From Alteribacter keqinensis (lineage in GTDB: Bacteria; Bacillota; Bacilli; Bacillales; Salisediminibacteriaceae), in assembly GCF_003710255.1 (NCBI RefSeq), contig NZ_RHIB01000002.1, positions 62,001 to 126,000 of the forward strand: a DNA stretch of 64,000 nt, written 5' to 3'. The number at the start of each line of letters is the position of its first letter. Position 1 is the stretch's first letter. The translations under genes were made by a program, and so were the position numbers. The notes beneath the pieces are model-generated. The model was not told where the DNA came from and did not search any database. It saw only the letters and a program-made list of their open reading frames with translations. Below, in pieces: positions 34,322 through 43,356 of this stretch.

Positions 34322-34870
34322 TTATTTTTTTGGAACGATTGAAAAAATCTCACCTGTTTCAAATAAATCCACGACTTCTGAAAGCCACTCATAGTACTTT
34401 TCCGCACTTTCCAACTTCTGAAGGTCCCAGCAGATCCGTTCTTTTATTTCATCATGTCGGGATTCTTCTGCAAGGTCTTTCAGCAATTTTTTTGTATCGG
34501 AAATGGCGAGCTTGTTTTTTTCAGTAGCGTCACTCCAGCGCGTGACAAAAACATTGGAAAAGGATTTATACCAGTCATCTTCGGTTTTATAAAGATCTTT
34601 CCTTACCCCTTTTTCCCACACTTGCTCCACCATGTCTGCCTGGAGAAGGGCACGGATGTTCATGGACATGCTCGTCTTGCTCATCTCCATTTCCTTACTC
34701 ATCTCATCAAGCGTCATAGGACGTTCTGAAAAGAATATCGTTCCATAGAGTCTTCCAGCTGAAGGCGTTATATTGTACAAGGGAATATTCTTAGCCACTT
34801 CACTGATAAAACGATTTCGAGCCGTTTCTAATTTTTTTGTGTCCTTCTCGTAGCTGTTCTGGCTGACCAT
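34322..34870 (-). CDS. GbsR/MarR-family regulator, probably of opuA
   Basis: A 182-residue winged-helix protein of the GbsR type. The start ...SAGRLYGTIFFSERPMTLDEMSKEM is followed by the recognition helix MSKTSMSMNIRALLQADMVEQV. B. subtilis GbsR and OpcR, its relatives, bind choline and control glycine betaine synthesis and uptake genes. Here the gene is divergent from opuAA across about 300 nt, which makes the opuA operon the obvious target. The family also includes unrelated regulators, so the effector is unproven. Confidence 0.85.
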   Translation of the reverse strand: MVSQNSYEKDTKKLETARNRFISEVAKNIPLYNITPSAGRLYGTIFFSERPMTLDEMSKEMEMSKTSMSMNIRALLQADMVEQVWEKGVRKDLYKTEDDWYKSFSNVFVTRWSDATEKNKLAISDTKKLLKDLAEESRHDEIKERICWDLQKLESAEKYYEWLSEVVDLFETGEIFSIVPKK

Positions 34871-35058
34871 CGTCCTGCCTCCTTTTAAATGCCACTGTAA
34901 TAGCTATACAAAATAGTATCAGACTGAACGAAATTGTCAAAACACTCAAATGAAAAGGAAAGAAGAGGATTCAGAAGTAATTTAAAGAAATTCATCCGGT
35001 CACTTCGTACAGTTTTTTCTGAACGAACTGTTTATACAAAACAAACCTTAAATAACGT

Positions 35059-35087
35059 TTGTACATCGCCTGGTAAACACGTATAGT
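35059..35087 (+). promoter_or_regulatory. Sigma-A promoter of opuA
   Basis: TTGTAC, 17 nt, TATAGT. An inverted GTACAG/CTGTTTATAC-like pattern just upstream (35016-35037) could be a GbsR-type operator. The rest of the 306-nt divergent gap shows nothing else. Confidence 0.65.
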
Positions 35088-35176
35088 AATACAAGTGTGA
35101 TTGGACCAAAGTACACAAGACTATCTTACTAATCCTGACAAATGATCTATTCGTTTTTATAAAAAGAGGTGGAAAA

Positions 35177-36382
35177 ATGGCAAAAATAAAAGTTCAATCA
35201 TTAACAAAAGTTTTTGGTAAACGTCCAAAACAGGCTGTAAAACTTATAAACAAGGAAAAGTCAAAAGACGACATCCTAAAAGAAACAGGAATGACTGTAG
35301 GTGTCAATCAAGCCTCTTTTGAAGTGGAAGAGGGAGAAATATTCGTCATTATGGGACTCTCCGGAAGTGGAAAATCCACACTGGTCCGGTTACTGAACCG
35401 TTTAATTGATCCTACTGACGGAAATGTCTGGGTTGACGGGGAAGACCTTGCCAAAATCAGTGACAAAGAACTACGGGAAGTACGGCGAAAGAAAATGAGC
35501 ATGGTCTTTCAAAAGTTCGGACTTTTCCCATTTCGCTCGATCCAGGAAAACGTTGAATACGGTCTTGAGGTTCAAGGAGTAGAGAAAAGCAAGCGTTCCG
35601 CTAAAGCCAGCTCTTCTCTCGAACTGGTCGGTTTAAAAGGATATGAAGACAAATACCCGGATGAACTCTCCGGCGGGATGCAGCAGCGTGTCGGTCTTGC
35701 CCGTGCACTTGCAAATGACCCTGACATCCTCCTTATGGATGAAGCTTTCTCGGCTCTCGATCCTCTCATCCGAAAAGACATGCAGGATGAACTGCTTGAA
35801 CTGCAGGAAAAGATGGAAAAGACCATTGTGTTCATTACACATGATTTAGATGAAGCGCTGCGGATCGGTGACCGGATAACGATTATGAAGGATGGCTCCA
35901 TTGTTCAAGTCGGAACACCTGAAGACATTCTCACAAACCCGGCAGATGACTACGTTAAACGATTTGTAGAAGATGTAGACCGTTCCAAGGTATTCACAGC
36001 CGAAAACATTATGGTCAGACCGGAAACGGTTAATGTTGAGAAGGATGGCCCCCGCGTCGCTCTGCAGCGCATGAGAGATACGAATATCTCAAGTATTTAT
36101 GTTACGAAAAGGAACAAACAGCTGAGCGGGATTGTTCATGTTGATGAAGTATCCCAGGCTGTTAAAAACAAACATACTGATTTAACGCCATACATACATA
36201 AAGACGTTCCGACAGTAACACCTGATACACCTTTGCATGACTTGTTTGACCTCTCGTCGACTTCCCGGGTGCCAATTGCAGTCGTAGATGAAGAGCGTAA
36301 ACTGAAAGGCATTATTATCAGAAGTAAAGTATTGGCTGCCCTGTCTGGAAATGAGGTGACGACAAATGAATCTGATTCCTAG
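35177..36382 (+). CDS. opuAA: Glycine betaine ABC transporter, ATPase
   Basis: The ATPase of the osmoprotectant importer. 401 residues: Walker [10 protein letters not shown] (60-68), signature LSGGMQQRVGLARAL near 163, Walker B ILLMDEAFSALDP, and two C-terminal CBS domains (about 260-395). In OpuA relatives the CBS domains sense ionic strength. ATG 35177 follows AAAAAGAGGTGG. Its end overlaps opuAB, so the genes are coupled. Transport of glycine betaine or proline betaine is inferred from the OpuA-like three-gene order. Confidence 0.93.
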   Translation: MAKIKVQSLTKVFGKRPKQAVKLINKEKSKDDILKETGMTVGVNQASFEVEEGEIFVIMGLSGSGKSTLVRLLNRLIDPTDGNVWVDGEDLAKISDKELREVRRKKMSMVFQKFGLFPFRSIQENVEYGLEVQGVEKSKRSAKASSSLELVGLKGYEDKYPDELSGGMQQRVGLARALANDPDILLMDEAFSALDPLIRKDMQDELLELQEKMEKTIVFITHDLDEALRIGDRITIMKDGSIVQVGTPEDILTNPADDYVKRFVEDVDRSKVFTAENIMVRPETVNVEKDGPRVALQRMRDTNISSIYVTKRNKQLSGIVHVDEVSQAVKNKHTDLTPYIHKDVPTVTPDTPLHDLFDLSSTSRVPIAVVDEERKLKGIIIRSKVLAALSGNEVTTNESDS

Positions 36383-37211
36383 AATTCCGGTAGGCGAATG
36401 GATTGAAGCATTTGTGGAGTGGTTAAGGAATGCGGAGTTTATCCTCGGGTCACTTCGCAGTGTAATCAATTTTATCGCCACAGACATTTTTCTGGTTGCA
36501 TTTGACGTCATCCCTCCCCTTCTGTTTATCGTTATTTTAACGGGAGTGGCAGCATTTCTCGTCCGCAAAGAGAAGAACTACGGCTTACCTCTGCTTGTCC
36601 TTTTTGGATTACTCTTTATCGAGAACCTGGAGTATTGGGATGATTTATTAATTACCCTTTCCCTTGTCATGACGGCAACCTTAATTTCAGTCGTCATTGG
36701 CGTACCGCTTGGAGTCTGGATGGCGAAAAGTAATATGGTTCAAAGAATCTTCACCCCATTACTTGATTTCATGCAGACAATGCCGGCTTTTGTTTATTTA
36801 ATTCCGGCAGTTGCCTTTTTCGGCATCGGTATCGTTCCAGGTGTTGTGGCCTCAGTTATTTTCGCCATGCCGCCAACGGTCAGATTAACCAACCTGGGTA
36901 TCCGTCAGGTACCAGTTGAAATGATCGAGGCTTCCGATTCCTTTGGTTCTACACCGAATCAAAAGCTGTTCAAAGTACAGCTTCCAATGGCAAAAACAAC
37001 GATGATGGCCGGGGTAAACCAGACGATTATGCTCGCTTTATCCATGGTTGTTATCGCTGCGATGATCGGTACTGACGGCATTGGAAGACAAGTGTATTAT
37101 GCTGTCGGCAGAAACGATATCGCCATGGGCTTTGAAGCGGGGATCTGTCTCGTTATCCTGGCAATTATCCTTGACCGCCTGACACAAACCCTGAACAAAA
37201 AAGCATCATAA
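36366..37211 (+). CDS. opuAB: Glycine betaine ABC transporter, permease
   Basis: The 281-residue membrane permease of the OpuA complex with about six to seven membrane segments. It contains the binding-protein-dependent transport motif (EAsDSFGSTPNQKLFKVQLPMAK), which contacts the ATPase. It starts 17 nt inside the opuAA end and is followed by the binding protein gene. The N-terminal amphipathic helix EWIEAFVEWLRNAEFILG is typical of this family. Confidence 0.92.
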   Translation: MNLIPRIPVGEWIEAFVEWLRNAEFILGSLRSVINFIATDIFLVAFDVIPPLLFIVILTGVAAFLVRKEKNYGLPLLVLFGLLFIENLEYWDDLLITLSLVMTATLISVVIGVPLGVWMAKSNMVQRIFTPLLDFMQTMPAFVYLIPAVAFFGIGIVPGVVASVIFAMPPTVRLTNLGIRQVPVEMIEASDSFGSTPNQKLFKVQLPMAKTTMMAGVNQTIMLALSMVVIAAMIGTDGIGRQVYYAVGRNDIAMGFEAGICLVILAIILDRLTQTLNKKAS

Positions 37212-37276
37212 TTATGTTTTTTCTCCCTTTTTTAATAAAAGGGTAAATAAATAGATAGAAAAAGGAGAGGTCAATT

Positions 37277-38194
37277 ATGAAACTTAAAAAATACGGAATC
37301 GTTGCAGGTATGTCACTTGCACTTGTTGCGGCAGGATGCGGCACAGATGAAGAAGACCCAGGTACAGAAACCGGTGCAGATGAAGAGAGCTCAGAAGAGA
37401 GCACGAACTATGGTGAAGAATTAGACTACACCATTACAGGTATTGAGCCTGGAGCCGGTATCATGTCTGCAGCTGAGGAAGCTGTTGAAGCCTATGAACT
37501 TGAAGACTGGGATATTTCTGCAAGTTCAAGTGCCGCTATGACACAGGCGCTGGGAACAGCTTACGAAAATGAAGAACCTGTAATCGTTACAGGCTGGACT
37601 CCTCACTGGAAGTTCGCTGCCTATGACTTGAAATATCTCGAAGACCCGGAAGGTATTTTCGGTGAAGCGGAAGATATCCACACATTCGCACGTGAAGGCT
37701 TGGAAGAAGAGAAGCCTGAAGCTTACACAGTCCTTGAAAACTTCCACTGGACTGAAGAAGACATGGGTGAAATCATGATGGCCATTAATGAAGGACAGAA
37801 CGAAGCCGAAGCTGCTGCTGAGTGGGTTGAAAATAACCAGGATAAAGTATCAGAGTGGACAGAGGGTGTAAGCTCTGTCGAAGATGAAGAAATCGAGCTG
37901 ATTTTTGTGGCATGGGATTCAGAGATCGCTTCTACTAACATGATCGGTAAAGTCCTTGAAGATATCGGATATGATGTAACAATGACTCCGACAGAAGCAC
38001 CATACATGTTCCAGGCTGTTGCTACAGGAGAAGCTGACGCAATGGTCGCTGCATGGCTGCCATTAACACATGCTCACCTTCTTGATGATTACGAAGATGA
38101 TATGGTTGACCTTGGTGTTAACCTTGAAGGTGCACGTACCGGTCTTGTTGTCCCTGAATACATGGACATTGACTCGATTGAAGATCTTAAGTAA
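37277..38194 (+). CDS. opuAC: Glycine betaine-binding lipoprotein
   Basis: A 305-residue lipoprotein with lipobox LVAAGC, then a very acidic linker (EEDPGTETGADEESSEES). The OpuAC-type ligand domain has the Trp-containing GWTPHWKF and AAWLPLTHAHLLDDY. The Trp residues form the betaine cage in this family. ATG 37277 follows AAAGGAGAGG. The strong acidity, with many Asp/Glu, suits a salt-adapted host. It is the last gene before a terminator. Confidence 0.92.
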   Translation: MKLKKYGIVAGMSLALVAAGCGTDEEDPGTETGADEESSEESTNYGEELDYTITGIEPGAGIMSAAEEAVEAYELEDWDISASSSAAMTQALGTAYENEEPVIVTGWTPHWKFAAYDLKYLEDPEGIFGEAEDIHTFAREGLEEEKPEAYTVLENFHWTEEDMGEIMMAINEGQNEAEAAAEWVENNQDKVSEWTEGVSSVEDEEIELIFVAWDSEIASTNMIGKVLEDIGYDVTMTPTEAPYMFQAVATGEADAMVAAWLPLTHAHLLDDYEDDMVDLGVNLEGARTGLVVPEYMDIDSIEDLK

Positions 38195-38209
38195 TATTTA
38201 CAATACTAA

Positions 38210-38245
38210 AAAGGAAAGAGCGGCTGATTGAGCCCTCTTTCCTTT
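38210..38245 (+). terminator. Rho-independent terminator of opuA
   Basis: AAAGGAAAGAG/CTCTTTCCTTT with a 14-nt loop, then TTTT, 16 nt past the opuAC stop. Confidence 0.85.
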
Positions 38246-38454
38246 TTTTCTACAAAATGGCTGCAGGTTTACGTTAATGATGGAGAAATCCAATCCCTTC
38301 CTTTTCCCCGGTCGCCCAGGTGATTCTCCTCATAAGTAGTGCCCCGTCACTGATAGCGAAGGGCCCGCATGCTTCATCTTCATTTTCTGTAATCTAAAGA
38401 CGAATAGCAACAATGTATACGAAAACAGATACTCATGCTAATTTAATCGCCCCA

Positions 38455-38545
38455 TAGCGCATGAAAATAGGCATGGGGTCTCCCCGAAGTGGTTCGGCGC
38501 GAGTCCGCGGAAAGGGATTGTATTCGGTTCAATGAAGCTGAGTTT
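38455..38545. repeat. Degenerate CTTTCCGCGG-type repeat, second copy
   Basis: Blocks GAAGTGG, GGCGCGAGTCCGCGG, AAAGGGATTGTATTCGGTTCAA and AGCTGAG occur in the order seen at 2081-2170. The rest of the 412-nt gap between opuAC and the permease shows only the opuA terminator and no gene. Confidence 0.5.
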
Positions 38546-38606
38546 GAATTCTTTTCTGGGTAGCGTTTCAAAAACAACCACCCTTAGAAAAAAACGTTCA
38601 TAATTA

Positions 38607-40571
38607 TTACCCTTTCATCCTTCTCAGCAGATAAAGCAGGTAAGGTGTACCGATTAACGCTACCACCAGACCGCTCGGAATATCTTTTGGTGCAATAACG
38701 ACTCTTCCGATAAAGTCTGCGGTCACTAATAAAAGCCCTCCCAATAAACCTGAAATAATCAGAAGAGGCAGATGTTTATAACCGGTCAGCCGCCTTGCAA
38801 TATGAGGAGAAACGAGACCAATAAACCCAATCGTCCCAACAATGGAAACCGCTGCTGTACTTATGGCGACACCCGTAAACAACGCTCCGATCCGTACAGA
38901 ACGAACGTTCATCCCGAGACCAGAGGCAACATCATCCCCGAACATGAGTCCATCCAGACTTCTCGTCAGGTAAACGGCCGGCACCAGGAATACAACAAGC
39001 AGAATAATTGCAAACTGTACACTTCCCCAACTGTTACCATACGTACTTCCCGACAACCAGACTAGGGCAGAAGAAACACTCAGGCCTGCTTTTACGACAA
39101 AAACCTGAATGGCAGCCGAACCGAATGCTGAAATGGCAATCCCGATCAGAGCAACCAAAATAGGCTGAAAGTTATTTTTCCACGCTGTAAATAAGATGAT
39201 TGCCAGGGCTGTCATTGCACCGACAACCGCTCCCAGTGGAAGTAATTGGGGAGGCAGTGCAGGAAACATAACTAACAGAAGCATAGCTCCGGCGCCTCCC
39301 ATGGACGTTACCCCGATAACGCTGGCATCTGCCAGGGGGTTTCGTAAAACCCCCTGAAACAATACTCCTGCCATGGCAAGCATGACACCAACAAGAAATG
39401 CGGTAATCACCCGAGGTGCCCTGAAAGTCCACACAGCAGCACCGGACCAGTCGAATCCTCCGGTCAACGCATTGTAGGAATACGCAATTAAAATCACAAT
39501 GGCACTGCTTACCAGGAGGACCGGAACAATGATCTTCATTTTGACAGGTGACCGGGTGCCGCCCATCTGACGGTCACCCTGCTTTAGTGCTTTCGCCGTA
39601 CGCCAGGCCAGGTACAAGAGCCACGGACTTCCCAGGAGCGCAGTCATGGCACCTGCAGGGATTTCCTGGGCAGGCTGAATCAGCCGTCCCAATACATCAG
39701 CTCCTACAAGCAGAGTAGCGCCCCATAAGAACGAATGAATGAAGATCTGAAGATGCCCTTTTACGCCTATCATTTTTACAATATGAGGGGCCATTAATCC
39801 GATAAAGCCAATCGGCCCGACCACGCTGACCGTAGCAGCAGCCATCACAATGGCAAGTATCCAGGTAAGGAGTTTCACTGTCAAAACCCGTTGCCCGAGA
39901 GAAGCAGCTATATCTTCACCAAGTGAGAATGTGTCCAATGGCTTTGATAATAAGAGAATAGCTAAAAAACTGAGCCCGATGACCGGAGCTGAAAATGCAA
40001 CCCCGTTCCAGTTCATCTGGACAAGGGTTCCGGCTCCCCAAAGGAACAAACCATTTGTCTGATTTTCAAAAAGCAGTTGCAAAGCACCTGTTAAAGAAGC
40101 AAAAAACAGAGAAACAATCATCCCTGTAAGGGCTACTCTGACAGGATTCATCTGCTTTCCGGATAAAAGGATGACAAGAACAGCGGCCAGGACAGCACCA
40201 CACAAGGCTGTTACAAAAGGATAGCTGCCTAACAGTCCCGGGAAAAAGATCATTGATGCCACCACAAAGAAAAAAGCACCAGAATTGATCCCCAGTGTAC
40301 CTGCGGAAGCCAGGGGATTTCTCGTCAATGTCTGCAATGCTGCGCCGGAAACGGCTAACGCTCCTCCGGCAATAACCCCCATCGTAAGCCTTGGCAGACG
40401 AAGAGATAAAATGATGTCCTGAATACGCCCTGGAATCCACACCTGCTCGACAAGCTCAGCCACCGTATACTGAGCCTGTCCCTGGGTAAGATGGATAACA
40501 GACAGAATTAGAAGAAGGAAAAAGCCCCCTGTCAGTGAGACAAAGGACTTTTTCGCCGCTATCCAACCCAC
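38607..40571 (-). CDS. Fused siderophore ABC permease (FhuB-like)
   Basis: A 654-residue protein with two FecCD permease domains in one chain, each with GAALQTLTRNPLASAGTLGI-type motifs. The first is near residue 80 and the second (GVLFQGVLRNPLADASVIGV) near 405. Each half has about ten membrane segments. In most Firmicutes the halves are separate (FhuB and FhuG or FeuB and FeuC). It follows the binding protein gene, and the ATPase gene is divergent. The siderophore type is not clear from sequence. Confidence 0.9.
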   Translation of the reverse strand: MGWIAAKKSFVSLTGGFFLLLILSVIHLTQGQAQYTVAELVEQVWIPGRIQDIILSLRLPRLTMGVIAGGALAVSGAALQTLTRNPLASAGTLGINSGAFFFVVASMIFFPGLLGSYPFVTALCGAVLAAVLVILLSGKQMNPVRVALTGMIVSLFFASLTGALQLLFENQTNGLFLWGAGTLVQMNWNGVAFSAPVIGLSFLAILLLSKPLDTFSLGEDIAASLGQRVLTVKLLTWILAIVMAAATVSVVGPIGFIGLMAPHIVKMIGVKGHLQIFIHSFLWGATLLVGADVLGRLIQPAQEIPAGAMTALLGSPWLLYLAWRTAKALKQGDRQMGGTRSPVKMKIIVPVLLVSSAIVILIAYSYNALTGGFDWSGAAVWTFRAPRVITAFLVGVMLAMAGVLFQGVLRNPLADASVIGVTSMGGAGAMLLLVMFPALPPQLLPLGAVVGAMTALAIILFTAWKNNFQPILVALIGIAISAFGSAAIQVFVVKAGLSVSSALVWLSGSTYGNSWGSVQFAIILLVVFLVPAVYLTRSLDGLMFGDDVASGLGMNVRSVRIGALFTGVAISTAAVSIVGTIGFIGLVSPHIARRLTGYKHLPLLIISGLLGGLLLVTADFIGRVVIAPKDIPSGLVVALIGTPYLLYLLRRMKG

Positions 40572-40573
40572 GG

Positions 40574-41548
40574 TTATTTCACCATGACATCGGTAACTTG
40601 TTCAAGCAGCGTTTCAGCTGATAACGGCCCGCCATAAAGCCATGTATCTTCACCCAGGTCGTAGAGACGATCTTCCTTTACGAAATTCAGGTTTTCCCAG
40701 ACTGCATTTCCTTCCAGCTGATTTTCGTAGATGTTATCGTCATCAGGAACGGTGTACAGGTAATTCGCATCTTCATATTGAACAAGTCCTTCAACGTTAT
40801 AGGTGCTCGAACCAAATTCCTCAAATTGATCCGGCTCATGTACATTGTTTAAACCGATCCGCTCCAGAATAATTGAAGCCATGGAATGAGGAGTAAAGAC
40901 ACGAATTTCAGGTGCTTGGGCTCCGGAATAGGCAAGCGTTAAAATGACATCCCGCGTTTCAAGATCAGCCTCGTCGATTTTAGATTTCGCTTCTTCATAT
41001 TTCCCATCCAGATCCGTAAGTACCTGTTCAGCTTCATTCTCCTTTCCAACTGCTTTTGCCATTTCTTCAAACGTCATTTCCATTTCTTCATACAAGTCCA
41101 TGGATTCATCTTCTTCAGGGTATGGATTAAAAATAACGGTTGGAGCAATCGATTCAAGCTCATCTAAAATAGCGTCATGACGGAAGCTTACCCCGATAAT
41201 CAGATCCGGCTCCAATGCGGCAATCGCTTCAAGGTTTGGTTCCTGGCGTCCGCCAACATCGGTCACTGCATCTTCATCAAGCTCCGCATCTATATTTACA
41301 TAGTTATGATATTCTTCAATGTCAGCCATTCCTGCCGGCTGTATGCCAAGAGCAAGGAGATTTTCAGCATAAGTCCATTCCAGCACGACTACTTTTTGAG
41401 CCGGCTCGTCTAACGTCACTTCTCCGTTTGTGCCTTCGATTGTAAAGGGTTCGCCTTCCTGCTCACCACCTGTATTTGTTGTATTTTCCTCACCGGAGCA
41501 TGCTGTAAGTGCTAATGCCCCTGCAATAAGTAAAAATAATCTCTTCAT
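40574..41548 (-). CDS. Siderophore-binding lipoprotein
   Basis: A 324-residue FecB/FhuD-type binding protein. Signal peptide with lipobox LTAC (Cys near residue 17), then the ligand domain with VVVLEWTYAENLLALGIQPAGMAD and IAALEPDLIIGVSF. It belongs to the type III binding-protein class with one long connecting helix. ATG 41548 follows TGGAGGATC. A Fur box lies upstream. The YfiY-like pattern (EWTYAENLLALGI) suggests hydroxamate or citrate-hydroxamate siderophores; this is inference. Confidence 0.87.
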   Translation of the reverse strand: MKRLFLLIAGALALTACSGEENTTNTGGEQEGEPFTIEGTNGEVTLDEPAQKVVVLEWTYAENLLALGIQPAGMADIEEYHNYVNIDAELDEDAVTDVGGRQEPNLEAIAALEPDLIIGVSFRHDAILDELESIAPTVIFNPYPEEDESMDLYEEMEMTFEEMAKAVGKENEAEQVLTDLDGKYEEAKSKIDEADLETRDVILTLAYSGAQAPEIRVFTPHSMASIILERIGLNNVHEPDQFEEFGSSTYNVEGLVQYEDANYLYTVPDDDNIYENQLEGNAVWENLNFVKEDRLYDLGEDTWLYGGPLSAETLLEQVTDVMVK

Positions 41549-41573
41549 GTTGATCCTCCATCTCTCATTTATT

Positions 41574-41594
41574 TGATTATGATAATCATTCTCA
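41574..41594. promoter_or_regulatory. Fur box of the binding protein gene
   Basis: TGATTATGATAATCATTCTCA is close to the 7-1-7 Fur consensus, 26 nt before the start of the binding protein gene on the minus strand. Confidence 0.85.
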
Positions 41595-41641
41595 GCACAA
41601 CATTAGTCTACTCCGATGTTTTAAAAATGTAAAGAACTATT

Positions 41642-41662
41642 TGATAGTGAAAATCATTCTCA
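41642..41662. promoter_or_regulatory. Fur box of the ATPase gene
   Basis: TGATAGTGAAAATCATTCTCA, a second Fur-box-like site, 55 nt before the start of the divergent ATPase gene. The two sites give iron control of both transcripts. Confidence 0.78.
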
Positions 41663-41716
41663 CATAACTTCTCTTTTGTGCTAAGATAGAACCAACATTA
41701 TTTTGGAGGGATCTGT

Positions 41717-42544
41717 GTGAGCAGTTCATTACGCACCAGAGACGTATCAATCGGCTATGATAACAAACTGTTATTTAAAGATTTAAATCTGTCCATACCC
41801 AAAGGTGAAATCTCTGTTTTCGTCGGCAGCAATGGTTGCGGGAAATCCACTCTCCTCCGTTCCCTTGCCCGTTTACTTAAACCTTCGGAAGGCTCTGTTC
41901 TTCTGGAAGGGAAAAACCTGCAGCAAATGTCTTCAAGAAGTCTCGCGACGCAGCTCGGTATTTTACCCCAGTCTCCCGTTTCACCTGAAGGACTGACGGT
42001 TCATGACCTGGTTAAACAGGGACGTTATCCACACCATTCGTGGCTGTCCCGCTGGACTGAAGAAGACACCATTAAGGTCGAAGAAGCGATGAAGGCTACC
42101 CGTGTGGATAACCTCCGTAACCGGCCTGTGGATGAATTATCAGGAGGCCAGCGCCAGAGAGCCTGGATTGCCATGACCCTGGCGCAGGATACTAACATCA
42201 TCCTTCTGGACGAACCGACCACATACTTGGATATGACGCATCAGATTGATGTGCTTGATCTCCTTTATGATCTGAATGAAAAACATAACCGGACAATTGT
42301 TATGGTCCTGCACGATATTAATCTGGCCTGCCGTTACGCTCATAACATTATTGCCATAAAAGACGGAGCGGTATTTGAACAGGGAAAACCGGAAGACATT
42401 GTTTCCTGTGACCTTATCCGTACTGTTTTTGATATGGCCTGCCGGGTTACCACCGATCCCCTATTCGGCACCCCTCACTGCATCCCTTACGGAAAAGGGC
42501 GCTGTATCGGACAAAATATAGAGAAGGTTATGAACGGTGCCTGA
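41717..42544 (+). CDS. Siderophore ABC transporter, ATPase
   Basis: A 275-residue FecE/FhuC-type ATPase, close in pattern to B. subtilis YusV, which serves several siderophore permeases. Walker A GSNGCGKST near 37, signature LSGGQRQRAWIAMTLAQD, Walker B IILLDEPTTYLD. GTG 41717 has TGGAGGG upstream. The C-terminal tail contains a Cys-rich piece (CIPYGKGRC), common in this subfamily. It overlaps the reductase gene by 8 nt. Confidence 0.93.
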   Translation: MSSSLRTRDVSIGYDNKLLFKDLNLSIPKGEISVFVGSNGCGKSTLLRSLARLLKPSEGSVLLEGKNLQQMSSRSLATQLGILPQSPVSPEGLTVHDLVKQGRYPHHSWLSRWTEEDTIKVEEAMKATRVDNLRNRPVDELSGGQRQRAWIAMTLAQDTNIILLDEPTTYLDMTHQIDVLDLLYDLNEKHNRTIVMVLHDINLACRYAHNIIAIKDGAVFEQGKPEDIVSCDLIRTVFDMACRVTTDPLFGTPHCIPYGKGRCIGQNIEKVMNGA

Positions 42545-43181
42545 GATTAAGCTCTATCAGACAGATATTGTTGGTCAGGCCAGTGGATTTGCTACGTTAG
42601 GGGATATTTGCGGAGATCATTTCGGGACGTTAATGGATATGGTCACAGAAGACACGTGTGCCCCCGACCACAGTGTAGCCACATCGATTTATATGAGAAA
42701 ATACGGATTCTTTCTTGCTTCACTCCTGTCTCTTGCCGCCCAAAACAGGACATGGGACGGCACACTCGATGACGTTTATGTAGTACATAACGAAGGTAGC
42801 TTCCGTTTTCAAATTGAGGAACGTTTCCTGCGCAAGCGTGAAGATCAGGACCTGCCATTCCTACTGGAGCTTTTCGGTCACGAGGTCGTTGAGTCTTTAA
42901 GAAGAAAAGGAAAGGTGTCTTCTTTTACCCTTTGGGAAAATATCTGGGGGTACGTTCTCTGGGTGTATGAACAGACAGACACAGACCTTGCCCGTGAAGA
43001 CTTACATTCGCTTCTTGAAGATGATGTGTGGCAGCCCTTTAAAAGACGCTCACCTTTCAGGCGGTTTCTTAACGGACGGTCTGTGGAAGAGTGTTCCGCT
43101 GACTTTAAGAGGATTACCTGCTGCTTACTAAAGGAATTGCCTTCTAAACGAAAATGTGCGTATTGTCCATTTAACTGCTGA
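42537..43181 (+). CDS. Ferric-siderophore reductase, [2Fe-2S] (FchR-like)
   Basis: A 214-residue protein whose C-terminus carries CC-x10-CxxC (CCLLKELPSKRKCAYC), the [2Fe-2S] signature of the ferric siderophore reductase family. FhuF and Bacillus halodurans FchR share this motif. It should release iron from the imported siderophore by reduction. The rest of the protein lacks clear motifs, as usual for the family. GTG 42537 overlaps the ATPase stop, so it is translationally coupled. It is followed by the deleted hairpin repeat. Confidence 0.83.
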   Translation: MPEIKLYQTDIVGQASGFATLGDICGDHFGTLMDMVTEDTCAPDHSVATSIYMRKYGFFLASLLSLAAQNRTWDGTLDDVYVVHNEGSFRFQIEERFLRKREDQDLPFLLELFGHEVVESLRRKGKVSSFTLWENIWGYVLWVYEQTDTDLAREDLHSLLEDDVWQPFKRRSPFRRFLNGRSVEECSADFKRITCCLLKELPSKRKCAYCPFNC

Positions 43182-43346
43182 ACTGCGAAAAGAGGCTGGG
43201 ACATAAGTGTTTTAGTCAACGAGAACCCGAACATAAAAAATATGCGGTGCAAATAAATCGCTCCTGAAATATACTTCGTTACTTTCGTGCATTGTTCGGA
43301 TTATCAACTAAACACTTTCTTTATGTCCCGGCCTCTTTTCGCAGTT
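43181..43346. repeat. Interspersed hairpin element, internally deleted copy A
   Basis: A 166-bp element with 26-bp terminal inverted repeats (25/26 match): AACTGCGAAAAGAGGCTGGG at one end and CCGGCCTCTTTTCGCAGTT at the other. The interior keeps GTGTTTTAGTCAA, TCGCTCCTGAAATATACTTCG and TTTCGTGCATTGTTCGGATT. It lacks the middle of the copy at 50623-50856. It starts right at the reductase stop and probably terminates that operon. Confidence 0.9.
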
Positions 43347-43356
43347 GGCTTTTTTC

